Shown piece by piece: positions 45,292 through 54,905 of a stretch of DNA of 64,000 nucleotides; position 1 is the stretch's first letter, and every line of letters begins with the position of its first letter. The stretch lies in NCBI RefSeq assembly GCF_007096885.1, contig NZ_VJNO01000004.1, positions 62,001 to 126,000 of the forward strand, read 5' to 3'. Position numbers and translations under genes: made by a program. Under the pieces are notes generated by a model. The model saw only the letters and a program-made list of their open reading frames with translations, did not search any database and had not been told where the DNA came from. This stretch comes from Streptomyces sp. 130 (GTDB lineage Bacteria; Actinomycetota; Actinomycetes; Streptomycetales; Streptomycetaceae).

Positions 45292-46335
45292 ATGCCCCAG
45301 GCCACCCTTGCCGCAGCGGAACCAGCACATGACGGCGCCCGGACCCCGAAGAGCGACTTCGCGCCGCTCCTGCGGGACGTCAAGGCGCAAGGACTCCTCG
45401 AACGGCGCACCGGCTGGTACGCCGCCGGAATCACCGTCAACCTGCTCGCCCTGGCGGCCGTGGTCACCGGCATCGTCCTCCTGGGCGACACCTGGTGGGT
45501 GCTGCCGCTCGCACTGCCCCTGGCGCTGCTCTGGGCCCGCACCGCCTTCGTGGGACACGACGCGGGACACTCCCAGATAACCGGCAACCGCAGGGTGAGC
45601 CGCGTGCTCGGCCTCTTCCACGGCAACCTGCTGCTCGGCATGAACGAGGCGTGGTGGAACGACAAGCACGTACGCCATCACGCCAACCCCAACCACATCG
45701 ACAAGGACCCCGACGTCGGGGTGGGCGCCCTCGTGTGGACCCAGAAGCAGGCCGCCCAGCGCGAGGGCTTCGCCCGCTGGCTCACCCGCAACCAGGCCCG
45801 GCTGTTCTTCCCGATGCTGCTCCTCGAAGGCATCGCCCTCAAGGTCTCCGGGTTCCAGTACCTGAAGCGGCAGCCCCTGCGCGAGCGCACCCTGTCCGGC
45901 CTCCTGCTCATCGCGCACCTCGGCCTCTACGCCACGCTGCTGCTCACCGTCCTGTCCCCGGGCAAGGCGGTCGTCTTCGCGCTCGTGCACCACGCGCTGT
46001 TCGGACTCCACCTCGGCATGGCCTTCGCCCCGAACCACAAGGGGATGGAGATGCCGGACCCCGACGGGGACCGCTGGGACCACCTGCGGCGCCAGGTCCT
46101 CACCTCGCGCAACGTACGCGGCGCGGCCCTCACCGACTGGTTCCTGGGCGGCCTCAACTACCAGATCGAGCACCACCTCTTCCCGAGCATGCCCCGGCCG
46201 CACCTGCGCCTGGCCCAGCCCCTGGTCAGGGCCCACTGCGAGGCCGTCGGCCTGCCCTACGCGGAGACCGGACTCGTCGAGTCCTACCGGCAGGCGCTCA
46301 CCCATATGCACGAGGTCGGTGCGCCGCTGCGGTGA
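45292..46335 (+). CDS. Membrane fatty-acid desaturase
   Basis: 347-aa di-iron membrane desaturase that inserts a double bond in acyl chains, usually of phospholipids, to keep membranes fluid. Three His boxes: HDAGH (89-93), HVRHH (126-130) and QIEHH (291-295). The QIEHH third box groups it with front-end or linoleoyl-type desaturases. About four membrane helices. ATG 45292 follows GGAGACACC. An electron donor (ferredoxin) is not encoded nearby. An inverted repeat lies in the upstream gap. Confidence 0.92.
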   Translation: MPQATLAAAEPAHDGARTPKSDFAPLLRDVKAQGLLERRTGWYAAGITVNLLALAAVVTGIVLLGDTWWVLPLALPLALLWARTAFVGHDAGHSQITGNRRVSRVLGLFHGNLLLGMNEAWWNDKHVRHHANPNHIDKDPDVGVGALVWTQKQAAQREGFARWLTRNQARLFFPMLLLEGIALKVSGFQYLKRQPLRERTLSGLLLIAHLGLYATLLLTVLSPGKAVVFALVHHALFGLHLGMAFAPNHKGMEMPDPDGDRWDHLRRQVLTSRNVRGAALTDWFLGGLNYQIEHHLFPSMPRPHLRLAQPLVRAHCEAVGLPYAETGLVESYRQALTHMHEVGAPLR

Positions 46336-46340
46336 CCGGG

Positions 46341-46361
46341 CGCTCCCCGTACGGGGGAGCG
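46341..46361. terminator. Hairpin after the desaturase gene
   Basis: 8-bp stem CGCTCCCC/GGGGAGCG with 5-base loop, 5 bp after the stop codon. Confidence 0.55.
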
Positions 46362-46438
46362 GGAATCAGGAACCGATGAGGGCGCGCGGGCGTTCTCACC
46401 ATCAGAGGCGGCCACGGGCCGCGGAGGAGGTACGGACG

Positions 46439-46621
46439 ATGTCGAACAGCGCCAAGGTCGCCATCGGGGGAGTCGTCGTCGCGGTCGTCCTGATGCCGTT
46501 CATCGGGTTCTGGCTGTCCCTGCTCGTGCTCGTCGGAGTGCCCACGCTCGCGTATCTCGCCCTGGACCCCGGCCAGCGCCGCCGGCTCCGTAGGATCACA
46601 CGCAAGGAGATCGGCCGCTGA
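46439..46621 (+). CDS. Small membrane protein (60 aa)
   Basis: Two hydrophobic helices (about 6-24 and 26-43) and a very basic C-terminus (RRRLRRITRKEIGR) that should lie on the cytoplasmic face. ATG 46439 is preceded by GGAGGAGG at 8 bases, strong support for translation. It starts 103 bp after the desaturase and ends 30 bp before the MOSC gene. Function unknown. Confidence 0.8.
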   Translation: MSNSAKVAIGGVVVAVVLMPFIGFWLSLLVLVGVPTLAYLALDPGQRRRLRRITRKEIGR

Positions 46622-46651
46622 GGAAGCCGGCCGCTGAGAGGGGTATCCGCC

Positions 46652-47194
46652 GTGAGTGGCACCGTGACCGCCGTCAGCAGGAACGAGACCTACAGCTTCA
46701 CCAAGCCCAACCGCGACAGCGTCACCCTGCTCGCCGGCCTCGGCGTGGAGGGCGACGTGCACGCGGGGGTCACGGTCAAGCACCGCTCCCGGGTGGCCCA
46801 GGACCCCACGCAGCCGAATCTGCGCCAGGTCCACCTCATCCAGGAGGAGCTCTTCGACGAGGTGCGTGCGCTGGGCTTCGAGGTGGCGCCCGGCGACATC
46901 GGGGAGAACATAACGACCCGGGGGATCGATCTGCTGGCCCTGCCCGTCGGCACCCTGCTGCATCTCGGCGACGAGGCGGTCGTCGAGGTGACCGGACTGC
47001 GCAACCCGTGCAAGCAGATCGACGACTTCCAGGGCGGCCTCCTCAAGCAGGTCGTCGGCCGCGACGAGGCGGGCAACATCGTCCGCAAGGCCGGCATCAT
47101 GGGCGTCGTCACGGCCGGCGGCGTGGTCCGGCCCGGAGACCCGGTCAGGACCGAGCTCCCCGCCGAGCCGCACCGGCCGCTCGACCGCGTCTGA
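46652..47194 (+). CDS. MOSC-domain protein
   Basis: 180-aa single-domain MOSC protein (related to the C-terminal domain of molybdenum-cofactor sulfurases and to YiiM). The conserved cysteine lies in VTGLRNPCKQID, near residue 122; other landmarks are GVEGDVHAG and PGDIGENITT. Such enzymes bind molybdopterin or act on N-hydroxylated compounds. GTG 46652 follows GAGGGG. Probably cytosolic; it may be read with the small membrane protein upstream. Confidence 0.9.
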   Translation: MSGTVTAVSRNETYSFTKPNRDSVTLLAGLGVEGDVHAGVTVKHRSRVAQDPTQPNLRQVHLIQEELFDEVRALGFEVAPGDIGENITTRGIDLLALPVGTLLHLGDEAVVEVTGLRNPCKQIDDFQGGLLKQVVGRDEAGNIVRKAGIMGVVTAGGVVRPGDPVRTELPAEPHRPLDRV

Positions 47195-47240
47195 CCTCCG
47201 GCCCCGCCCGATCCTCGTCGGCCGTCCCCTTTGCCGGCGG

Positions 47241-48137
47241 TCAGGACGGGCGTACGGCCATCGCGTCCAGGGCCGTGAGGAGACCGGGCAGTTCGGGGCC
47301 GCGCCCGACCGGCAGGATCTCGCCCGGGACCTCGTCCAGAAGCAGGAAGGCGATGTCGTCGGTCCTGGCCACCATCGACCAGCCGGGGCCGTCGGCCCGG
47401 ATCATCCGGGCGTCCCCCGGCGCGAACGAGGACCGGACACGGCCCGGCGGCGGCGGATCGTCCAGATAGCCGCGTGCCTCGGCCAGGGCCCGCCGGATGC
47501 CCGGACGCGGGTCGCGGGCCGGTGGCGGCGACACCTCTTCCGGGACGAGGCCGGCCCCGTCCGCCGCCTGTGCACCTTCGCCGGCGGCCGCCGCGTCGTC
47601 TTCCTCGCCGGCCTGCGCTGCGGAGGGCGACGCCTCGTCGTCCATCTGTGCCCGCCAGGCGGCCCACTGCGCGGCGATGGCGTCCGCGCCCAGGCGGCGC
47701 TGGGCAGGGCCCCACACATCGGTGTCGGGAGGGGACAGCGCGGCCGGGTCCCGCCCGTCCGCCTCCGGACCGGGTTCCGGGTCGTGCGGGGCGGGCACCC
47801 CGGGCGCGGCGACGGCCACGGCGAGCGGCCAGCCGGGCAGGGCGCGGACCACCGAGCCGTCGTCCGGCGACAGGTCGTACTCCATGCCGCAGTCCCACGA
47901 CGCGATCGCCACCGCCACCAGGGACACGTCGTCCACGACGACCGTCCACCGGGCGCCGTCCGAGTCCTGGCCCAGCACCAGCCCGTACCCCTCGGCGTAC
48001 GGTTCGAGGCCCAGCGCCGCGCACGCGGCCGGATAGTCGTCGCCGAGCACGCTGGGGAACTGCGCGGGCGTCAGCAGGACCGCGGTCAGCACATACAGCG
48101 CGTCGTCGTCGGCGACCGCGTCGTCCGTCCCGGTCAC
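47241..48137 (-). CDS. Hypothetical acidic protein (298 aa)
   Basis: Two conserved-looking ends: an N-terminal domain (about 1-110, TAVLLTPAQFPSVLGDDYPAAC is followed by a WTVVVDDVSLVAVAIASWDCG segment) and a C-terminal domain (about 215-298, ending DDIAFLLLDEVPGEILPVG). An Ala/Glu/Pro-rich middle is likely disordered. GTG 48137 has GAGGAG 6 bases upstream. No family recognised. Confidence 0.75.
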   Translation of the reverse strand: MTGTDDAVADDDALYVLTAVLLTPAQFPSVLGDDYPAACAALGLEPYAEGYGLVLGQDSDGARWTVVVDDVSLVAVAIASWDCGMEYDLSPDDGSVVRALPGWPLAVAVAAPGVPAPHDPEPGPEADGRDPAALSPPDTDVWGPAQRRLGADAIAAQWAAWRAQMDDEASPSAAQAGEEDDAAAAGEGAQAADGAGLVPEEVSPPPARDPRPGIRRALAEARGYLDDPPPPGRVRSSFAPGDARMIRADGPGWSMVARTDDIAFLLLDEVPGEILPVGRGPELPGLLTALDAMAVRPS

Positions 48138-48254
48138 TGCGTTCTCCTCGTCCGTCGTGGTTTCCGTCGGCGCACCCTAACCAGTGGGTAACCTCGCCGT
48201 CGAGGCCCCTGACGAGGACGGATGTCCCACCGGCGCGTCCCCTCTCCGTCCGGT

Positions 48255-48563
48255 TCAGCCCTCGGACAGGCCCAGCAGCTCCCGCGCCACCACCTGCGGG
48301 GGCGCGTTCCGTTCACGGGCGAGCGCGATCACCGCCCGGCAGGCGAGCTCGCTGACGCCGAAGGAGAGCTGCTCCGGCGAGACCCAGCCGCTCGCCTCGT
48401 CCATCCGCTCCTCGTCGTCCTCGGCCGACGCCGCGACGAACACGGCCGCCGCCTCGAAGAGGTTGTGCTGCCTGCGGCCGGTCGCCGCGGGGACCGTCGC
48501 CGGGCGGCCGGCCCTGCGGCCCGTGGTCACGGCTCTGCGCAGAACGCCGAATATCGCGGTCAT
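48255..48563 (-). CDS. Hypothetical protein (102 aa)
   Basis: Basic N-terminus (LRRAVTTGRRAGRPATVPAAT) and an acidic middle (AEDDEERMDEASGW) followed by a helical C-terminus. ATG 48563 with GGGG upstream. Possibly cotranscribed with 47241, 117 bp downstream. I do not recognise a domain; GC3 supports coding. Confidence 0.7.
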   Translation of the reverse strand: MTAIFGVLRRAVTTGRRAGRPATVPAATGRRQHNLFEAAAVFVAASAEDDEERMDEASGWVSPEQLSFGVSELACRAVIALARERNAPPQVVARELLGLSEG

Positions 48564-48681
48564 GGGAAACCCCGCCTTTCGTCAACACGTCAGAACGTCA
48601 ACGCGCGTGCGTCGCGCGTACTCACCGTCTTGCCCCCGGACGTAGGCTGGGACACTCGACCTGGACAAGGGGGACGGTGCG

Positions 48682-49584
48682 GTGAAGCGTTACGACCGGC
48701 TGAAGGAGATCCAACGCCTCGATCCGGAGCGGGACTTCCTGGAGATCTACCGGATCACCGTCACGTACGAGTTCCCCTGGGACATCACCCGCGCCCTCGA
48801 ACTCGCCCTCTACCGCACCTACGCCGTCCCCAGCATCGGCCGGCTCCTCGCCGAGACGGCAGAGCTGACGGACCGGTCGCAGAAGCGGTACGACGACACC
48901 GCGCTGCTCCTGGACACCGTCGTCGAGCACGGCTTCGACAGCGATCCGGGGCGCACCGCCCTCCGCCGGATCAACCGGATGCACGCGGCCTACGACATCG
49001 GCAACGACGACATGCGCTACGTCCTGTGCACCTTCGTCGTCACCCCGAAGCGGTGGCTCGACGCCTACGGCTGGCGCCGGCTCTGCGACCACGAGCTGCG
49101 CGCGTTCGCCGCGTACTACCGGACGCTCGGCGCCCGTATGGGGATCAAGGACCTGCCGCGGACGTACGAGGACTTCGAGCGCACCCTCGACACCTACGAG
49201 GAAGCCCACTTCGGCTGGGACGAGGGCGCGCGCTCGGTCTCCGACGCCACGCTGGACCTGATGGCCTCCTGGTACCCCCGCCCCCTCGCACCGCTCGTCC
49301 GCGGCGCGAGCCTCGCGCTCCTGGACGACTCGCTGCTGCGCGCCTTCCGCTACGAGCGCCCGGCTCCCCTGGCGCGGAGCCTCACCCGGGGCGCGCTGCG
49401 ACTGCGCGCACGCGCCGTACGCCTGCTGCCGCCGCGCACCACACCGCACTACGCACGGCAGAACCCCGAGATCAAGGGCTACCCGGACGGATACGAGGTG
49501 GCGGACCTCGGAACGTTCCCCACCCCGGGCGTGCGGGGCTGCCCGGTCCGTGATCTCGCGCAGCCGCCGGCCGCCGCGGAGTGA
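48682..49584 (+). CDS. MpaB/Lcp-family (DUF2236) oxygenase-like protein
   Basis: 300-aa protein of the family containing latex-clearing protein Lcp and the mycophenolic acid enzyme MpaB, which use a b-type haem to cut or oxygenate substrates. Landmarks: INRMHAAYDIGNDDMRYVLCTF and YGWRRLCDHELRAFAAYYRTLG, where a histidine is the expected haem ligand. No signal peptide, unlike secreted Lcp. GTG 48682 follows GGGGACGG. Substrate unknown. Confidence 0.86.
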   Translation: MKRYDRLKEIQRLDPERDFLEIYRITVTYEFPWDITRALELALYRTYAVPSIGRLLAETAELTDRSQKRYDDTALLLDTVVEHGFDSDPGRTALRRINRMHAAYDIGNDDMRYVLCTFVVTPKRWLDAYGWRRLCDHELRAFAAYYRTLGARMGIKDLPRTYEDFERTLDTYEEAHFGWDEGARSVSDATLDLMASWYPRPLAPLVRGASLALLDDSLLRAFRYERPAPLARSLTRGALRLRARAVRLLPPRTTPHYARQNPEIKGYPDGYEVADLGTFPTPGVRGCPVRDLAQPPAAAE

Positions 49585-49590
49585 CGGGCC

Positions 49591-50097
49591 CTACGCCCCC
49601 GTACCGGTGCGGCGCAGCTGCGCCAGCTCCTCGTTCATGGCCTCGAGGAAGCGGATCACGACACGCAGCTCGTCCTCGGCGAACTGCCTGCGCGCCGCTT
49701 CCGTGCCCGCCGCCAGCGGCTTGAAGAAATCGCGGGCCACATGTTTCGCGGCGGCCGCGTAGTGAAGCCGCACCACGCGCCGGTCGCCGCTGTCCCGTAC
49801 CCGCCGGACGTGTCCCGCGCGTTCCAGCCGGTCCAGACAAGCGGTCACCGCCCCCGAGGTGAGATCCAGCTGTTCCCGCAACCGCCCCGGCGTCATCGCG
49901 CGGCCGCCCTCACGGTCCGCGTCGAGAATGGCGACGAGGGCCTGCACATCCGTCGGGTGCAGCCCCTGTGCCTGGGCGAATTCATGTGCGATTCGGTTGA
50001 ACTCACCGTTCATACGGCGCAGCAGTACAGCGAACGACTGGAGGCCCGTGGGCCCGTCGTCCGTGCCTCTGTCCGGGCCCTCGTCTGCGGTGCGCAT
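49591..50097 (-). CDS. MarR-family transcription regulator
   Basis: 168-aa winged-helix repressor. The recognition region is TPGRLREQLDLTSGAVTACLDRLERAGHVRRVRDSGDRRVVRLHY (wing near RDSGDRR). ATG 50097 was chosen over ATG 50124 because the latter would place the start inside the operator. Divergent from an MMPL transporter, 91 bp away, which is probably its target. The palindrome at 50111-50131 covers both promoters, typical of a drug-responsive MarR/exporter pair. Confidence 0.9.
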   Translation of the reverse strand: MRTADEGPDRGTDDGPTGLQSFAVLLRRMNGEFNRIAHEFAQAQGLHPTDVQALVAILDADREGGRAMTPGRLREQLDLTSGAVTACLDRLERAGHVRRVRDSGDRRVVRLHYAAAAKHVARDFFKPLAAGTEAARRQFAEDELRVVIRFLEAMNEELAQLRRTGTGA

Positions 50098-50110
50098 GTC
50101 CCCAGAGTAA

Positions 50111-50131
50111 TATCTCTTGATCACTGAGATA
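50111..50131. promoter_or_regulatory. MarR-type operator between regulator and MMPL gene
   Basis: TATCTC and GAGATA arms separated by 9 bases, with an internal TGATCA palindrome. It is AT-rich in an otherwise GC-rich region, and lies in the 91-bp divergent gap. Confidence 0.72.
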
Positions 50132-50188
50132 ATGAATGACCGAGAGACTTCGGGTCATGTGTGTCATGTGCCGATCCCTGAGGAAGCA

Positions 50189-52300
50189 ATGAAGCCCCCA
50201 CCCAGGTACCGCGTCACCCGCTGGCTCGTACCCGTAGCGCTGCTCGTCGTCTGGCTCGGAATCGGCGGGGCGCTCGGCCCGTACGCCGGAAAGCTCGGCG
50301 AGGTGGCGACCAACGACCGCGCGGCGTTCCTGCCGCGCAGCGCCGAGTCGACCCAGGTCGCGGACGAGCAGAAGGCGTTCCAGCGGTCCGGGACCGTGCC
50401 CGCGATCGTCGTCTGGACCGGCGACGACGGGGGGCTCCCGGACGGCGCCCGCGCTGCCGCGACCCGCGCGCTGGCCTCGCTCGCGGGGAAGCCGGGTGTG
50501 GTCGGCACCCCGTCACCCGCGCTGCCGTCCAAGGACGGCGAGGCCCTGTCGGGCGTCGTGCAACTGCGCTCGGACCTCGGCGACGAGCTCCCGGACACGC
50601 TGGACCAGGTGCGCGACGCCGTTGGTTCGGTGGCGGGCACGAGCGCCGGGATCGCCGGCCCCGCGGCCACCCAGGCCGACCTCAAGGACGCGTTCGCCGG
50701 TATCGACGGGCTCCTGCTCGGGGTGGCGCTCGCCGCCGTCCTGGTGATCCTGCTGCTGGTCTACCGCAGTGTGCTGCTGCCCTTCCTGATCATCATCAGC
50801 GCCGTCTTCGCCCTCGCGCTGGCCTGCGCCGTCGTCTACGTCCTCGCGGACCACGACGTCGTCCGCGTGGACGGCCAGGTCCAGGGCATCCTGTCCATCC
50901 TGGTCATCGGCGCGGCCACCGACTACGCGCTCCTGCTGACCGCGCGTTTCCGGGAGGAGCTGGCGCGCCACGGCGACCGGACGACGGCCGCCCTCGCCGC
51001 GCTCCGCCGTTCCTCCGGCGCCATCGTCGCGAGCGCCGCCACGGTGGCCCTCGGGCTGCTCGCGCTGCTGCTCAGCGACCTGACGAACAACCGTGCCCTG
51101 GGGCCCGTCGGCGCGATCGGCATCGTCTGCGCGGTACTGAGCACGATGACCTTCCTGCCCGCCGTGCTCGTCCTGAGCGGGCGGGCGGCGTACTGGCCGG
51201 CCAAGCCGCGCCCCGTGGACGAGGCGGCCGGCGGGCACGGGATCTGGCGCCGGGTCGCCGCGCGCGTCGACGGGGCCCCGCGCAAGGTGTGGCTGTCCTG
51301 CGCGGTCCTCCTGGCCGCCTGCGCCGCGTTCGCCCCGACCCTGGAGTCCCACGGCGTTCCGCTGGACGAGACCTTCGTGAACGACGCCCCCTCCGTCTCC
51401 GCCCAGGCCACGCTGAGCAAGCACTTCCCGGGCGGCTCCGGGAACCCGGCCGTCGTCATCGCCGACGCCGACAGCGCCGCCGAGGTCACCGAGGCCGCCG
51501 AGGCGACACCCGGGGTGGCCTCGGCCGCGCCCGTCACGGCGTCGGGCCGGCCCGGCGGGGGCAAGCCGCTCGTTGTCGACGGCCGGGTCCGCGTCGACGT
51601 CACCCTGAAGGACGCGGCGGACAGCGACAGGGCGACGCAGACCGTGCAGCGGCTGCGTACCGCCGTCCACGCCGTGCCCGGGGCGGACGCACTCGTCGGC
51701 GGCTACACGGCACAGCAGTACGACACCCAGCGCACCGCCGAGCGTGACCGGGACATCATCGTCCCGGTGGTGCTCGTCATCATCCTGCTGATCCTGATGG
51801 GCCTGCTGCGGTCGGTCCTGGTGCCGGTGCTGCTGGTGGCCACCGTCGGCCTCAACTACCTGGCGACCCTCGGGGTCTCGGCCCTGGTCTTCGAGCACGC
51901 CTTCGGCTTCAGCGGTACGGACGCCTCGGTGCCCCTGTACGGATTCGTGTTCCTGGTGGCCCTCGGCGTCGACTACAACATCTTCCTGATGTCACGGGTC
52001 CGCGAGGAGGCGCTGGAGCACGGGGCGCGCCAGGGCATGCTGAGGGGCCTGGTGAGCACGGGCGGCGTCATCACGTCGGCGGGCGTGGTGCTGGCGGCCA
52101 CCTTCGCCGCGCTGATCGTGATCCCGCTCGCGTTCCTGGCGCAGATCGCCTTCATCGTGGCCTTCGGCGTCCTGCTGGACACACTGGTGGTCCGGTCGCT
52201 GCTGGCGCCCGCGCTGGTCGTGGACATCGGGCCCGGGGCGTGGTGGCCGAGCGCCGTCGGCCGTACCGGGCGCGCGGGTGAGCCGGCGCGCTCCGCGTGA
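50189..52300 (+). CDS. MMPL/RND-family membrane transporter
   Basis: 703-aa RND-superfamily exporter of the actinobacterial MMPL type. First helix near 10-30, a periplasmic loop, five helices (about 170-330) with AATDYALLL, a second loop, then five helices with LGVDYNIFLM. These two paired DY motifs belong to the proton relay. Length and layout match YdfJ-like exporters of lipids or drugs. ATG 50189 has GAGGAAGCA upstream. Regulated by the divergent MarR gene. Confidence 0.92.
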   Translation: MKPPPRYRVTRWLVPVALLVVWLGIGGALGPYAGKLGEVATNDRAAFLPRSAESTQVADEQKAFQRSGTVPAIVVWTGDDGGLPDGARAAATRALASLAGKPGVVGTPSPALPSKDGEALSGVVQLRSDLGDELPDTLDQVRDAVGSVAGTSAGIAGPAATQADLKDAFAGIDGLLLGVALAAVLVILLLVYRSVLLPFLIIISAVFALALACAVVYVLADHDVVRVDGQVQGILSILVIGAATDYALLLTARFREELARHGDRTTAALAALRRSSGAIVASAATVALGLLALLLSDLTNNRALGPVGAIGIVCAVLSTMTFLPAVLVLSGRAAYWPAKPRPVDEAAGGHGIWRRVAARVDGAPRKVWLSCAVLLAACAAFAPTLESHGVPLDETFVNDAPSVSAQATLSKHFPGGSGNPAVVIADADSAAEVTEAAEATPGVASAAPVTASGRPGGGKPLVVDGRVRVDVTLKDAADSDRATQTVQRLRTAVHAVPGADALVGGYTAQQYDTQRTAERDRDIIVPVVLVIILLILMGLLRSVLVPVLLVATVGLNYLATLGVSALVFEHAFGFSGTDASVPLYGFVFLVALGVDYNIFLMSRVREEALEHGARQGMLRGLVSTGGVITSAGVVLAATFAALIVIPLAFLAQIAFIVAFGVLLDTLVVRSLLAPALVVDIGPGAWWPSAVGRTGRAGEPARSA

Positions 52301-52317
52301 CGGCCGCCCGGACGGAG

Positions 52318-52352
52318 CCGGCCCGGCCCCCGCGGACGCGGCGCCGGGCCGG
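52318..52352. terminator. Bidirectional terminator between MMPL and terD
   Basis: 9-bp stem CCGGCCCGG/CCGGGCCGG (52318-52326 with 52344-52352) with a 17-base GC-rich loop, between convergent stops. Confidence 0.55.
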
Positions 52353-52365
52353 TGGGCGAGCACCC

Positions 52366-52941
52366 TCAGACGTTCACGCCGTAGTCCTTCGCGATACCGG
52401 CCAGGCCGGAGGCGTACCCCTGGCCGACCGCGCGGAACTTCCACTCCGCGCCGTGCCGGTACAGCTCGCCGAACACCATCGCGGTCTCCGTCGAGGCGTC
52501 CTCGCTGAGGTCGTACCGGGCGAGCTCCACACCGTTGGCCTGGTTCACGACGCGGATGAACGCGTTGCGCACCTGGCCGAAACTCTGCCCCCGGCTCTGC
52601 GCGTCATGGATGGAGACCGGGAAGACTATCTTCGCGACGTCGGCGGGGACCGCCGACAGATTCACGTTGATGGACTCGTCGTCGCCGTCGCCCTCACCCG
52701 TCAGGTTGTCCCCGGTGTGCTGGACGGAGCCGTCCGGGCTGTTGAGGTTGTTGTAGAAGACGAAGTGCAGGTCGGAGACCACCTTTCCGTGATCCGCGCA
52801 CAGCAGCGCACTGGCGTCGAGGTCGTAGTCGGCCCCCGTCGTCGTGCGTACGTCCCAGCCCAGGCCGACCGTCACCGCGGTCAGGCCGGGCGCCTCCTTC
52901 GACAAGGAGACGTTGCCGCCCTTGGCCAGGGTCACACCCAT
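52366..52941 (-). CDS. terD: TerD-family calcium-binding stress protein
   Basis: 191-aa TerD domain protein. The N-terminus [19 protein letters not shown] is typical, as are the calcium sites in [10 protein letters not shown] and [10 protein letters not shown]. Actinomycetes carry many TerD paralogues linked to calcium signalling, development and phage or tellurite stress; the exact one here cannot be told. ATG 52941 follows GGAGG at 6 bases. It is a lone gene, not a ter operon. Confidence 0.95.
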   Translation of the reverse strand: MGVTLAKGGNVSLSKEAPGLTAVTVGLGWDVRTTTGADYDLDASALLCADHGKVVSDLHFVFYNNLNSPDGSVQHTGDNLTGEGDGDDESINVNLSAVPADVAKIVFPVSIHDAQSRGQSFGQVRNAFIRVVNQANGVELARYDLSEDASTETAMVFGELYRHGAEWKFRAVGQGYASGLAGIAKDYGVNV

Positions 52942-53323
52942 GAACTTCCTCCAATGATCAAGTGGTTCACCGACCGCCACCCGCACGCTCCAGCCGGTCG
53001 CGGTCCGGCCGCCGCCCGGAACGGACGGCGGCTGTCCCCTCACTCTTCAGGAAACGCGAGGATTTGCCCAGGGCGCGCGTGGCGCCCGGCCCGATTCGTC
53101 GTGGGACGGGCGGGGAAGACGCCTCGCACTCCGCCGCCCTCCGGTGTGTTCCGGTCAATGTTTCCGGTGGCGCTGTGGGGAGAGGGGATCGGACTGACGA
53201 TGGTCGGGTCCGGGGGCGCACGAGGCCACCGCACATCACGACCGGAAAACCGCACAACCGCACGACCGTACGGGCACCGCCGGGAGGCGGCCCCGCGCGG
53301 CAGCCGTACGAACGGGGTGGCCC
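52942..53323. other. 382-bp gap, no gene seen
   Basis: Divergent region between terD and the LytR-CpsA-Psr gene. I see no convincing open frame or hairpin. It must hold both promoters; a GTTCCGGTCAATGTTTCCGG segment at about 53148-53169 has two GTTTCC/GTTCC-like half-sites but I cannot assign a regulator. Confidence 0.6.
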
Positions 53324-54787
53324 ATGGCTAGCGACAACAGAGCGACACGGGCCGGGAGGAGGGGGAGCCGTCTGCGGCGGACGGCGGTGACCGCACTGTC
53401 CTTCCTCGTCCTGCTGGTCGCCGGTATCGGCTGGGGATATCTGAAACTGACCGGCAGCATCGACACGTTCAGCGCCGACGGCGTCTCCGGAGACCGGCCG
53501 CCCGGTTCGTCCGGCGGACAGAACGTCCTCGTCATCGGATCGGACACCCGCTCGGGCAAGAACAAGGGCCTGGGCGGAGCCACCGGTGAGGTCGGCCGCT
53601 CGGACACCGTGCTCCTGCTGCATGTCTACGCCGACCGCCGGCATGCCGTGGCCGTCTCCGTACCCCGGGACGCCATGGTCGACATCCCGTCCTGCCGGAA
53701 ACCCGACGGCAGTTGGACCGCCCCGCGCCACCACAGCCAGTTCAACGGGGCGTTCTCGGTGGGGGAGACCGCCGAGGGAAACCCGGCGTGCACCCAGAAC
53801 ACCGTCGAGCACCTGACCGGACTGCGCGTGGACCACACCGTCGTCATCGACTTCGCGGGGTTCTCCGCGCTGACCTCCGCCGTCGGGGGAGTGCCGGTCT
53901 GCCTGCCGGACGACGTGTACCAGCGCGACCTGAACCCCAAGCGCACGACCCGCGGCGCACTCGTCTTCGAGAAGGGCCCGCAGACGGTCTCGGGTCAACG
54001 CGCCCTCGACTACGTACGGCTGCGCCACGGCATCGGCGACGGCTCCGACATAGGGCGGATCAAGAGGCAGCAGGCGTTCGTCGCCTCCCTGGTCAAGAAG
54101 ATCAAGTCACGCGGCATGAACCCCACGGCCCTCCTGCCGCTGGCCGACGCCGCCACCGACGCGATGACCGTCGACCCCGGGCTCGGCTCGGCCGACAAGC
54201 TGCTCTCCTTCGCCCTCTCGATGAAGAACATCGACCTGCACAACACCAAGTTCGTCACGGTCCCGTGGCGGTACGAGGGCGAGCGCGTCGCCGTCGTGGA
54301 GCCGGACGCCGACGCGCTGTGGGCCGCGCTGAAAGCCGACCGCCCGCTCGACGCCGAGGCGGGCGCCGGCGCGTCCCCCAAGGCATCGCGGTCCCCGGTC
54401 TCGGGTACGGGAATCCAGGTCGCCGTCTACAACGGCACCACGGTGCCCGGGCTCGCCGCCAAGGCGGCCGGGCTGCTGCGCGCACACGGCTTCACCGTCA
54501 CCGGCACAGCCACCGCGCAGGACCAGACCCGCTCCGCGACGCTCGTCGCGTACGGACCGGGGCTGCGGGACGAGGCCCGCACCACGGCCGGGCTCTTCCC
54601 CGGCGCACGGCTGTCCGAGTCCGGCGGCGCGGGAAGCGGAATCCAGGTCACCGTGGGACAGGACTACGCGGACGGTCCGTCGGCCGCACCCGACGCCGCC
54701 TCGGCCACTCCGGGGGTGCCGGCCGCGGTCACCGAGGAGGCCCGGTCGGCGGACGACGACCCGTGCGAGAACCTCTCCTACGGCTGA
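53324..54787 (+). CDS. LytR-CpsA-Psr (LCP) wall-polymer ligase
   Basis: 487-aa membrane-anchored enzyme that moves glycopolymers such as teichoic acids from lipid carrier to peptidoglycan. One N-terminal helix (about 19-42), LCP domain about 60-320 with VIGSDTRSG, VSVPRDAMVDIP and DYVRLRHGIGDGSDIGRIKRQQ holding the polyprenyl-phosphate-binding arginines. A C-terminal LytR_C domain (about 365-450, VAVYNGTTVPGLAAKAA) faces outward, followed by an Ala/Pro-rich tail. ATG 53324 follows GGGGTGG. Lone gene before the roadblock gene. Confidence 0.92.
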   Translation: MASDNRATRAGRRGSRLRRTAVTALSFLVLLVAGIGWGYLKLTGSIDTFSADGVSGDRPPGSSGGQNVLVIGSDTRSGKNKGLGGATGEVGRSDTVLLLHVYADRRHAVAVSVPRDAMVDIPSCRKPDGSWTAPRHHSQFNGAFSVGETAEGNPACTQNTVEHLTGLRVDHTVVIDFAGFSALTSAVGGVPVCLPDDVYQRDLNPKRTTRGALVFEKGPQTVSGQRALDYVRLRHGIGDGSDIGRIKRQQAFVASLVKKIKSRGMNPTALLPLADAATDAMTVDPGLGSADKLLSFALSMKNIDLHNTKFVTVPWRYEGERVAVVEPDADALWAALKADRPLDAEAGAGASPKASRSPVSGTGIQVAVYNGTTVPGLAAKAAGLLRAHGFTVTGTATAQDQTRSATLVAYGPGLRDEARTTAGLFPGARLSESGGAGSGIQVTVGQDYADGPSAAPDAASATPGVPAAVTEEARSADDDPCENLSYG

Positions 54788-54905
54788 GCGAGGGTGGCTG
54801 CTTCCCGACCGGTGACGGCAGTGGGGTGCTTGCCCGTTCGTGACCCGTGCGCAAGGCTTGCTCACGAGCGAGGCACGGGGAACGCGTGAACGGGGAGGAA
54901 ACAGT

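Noticed and set aside
45039..45665. Upstream in-frame extension of the SNF2 gene
   Set aside because: It crosses the desaturase start region and contains no family sequence; GTG 45038 fits.
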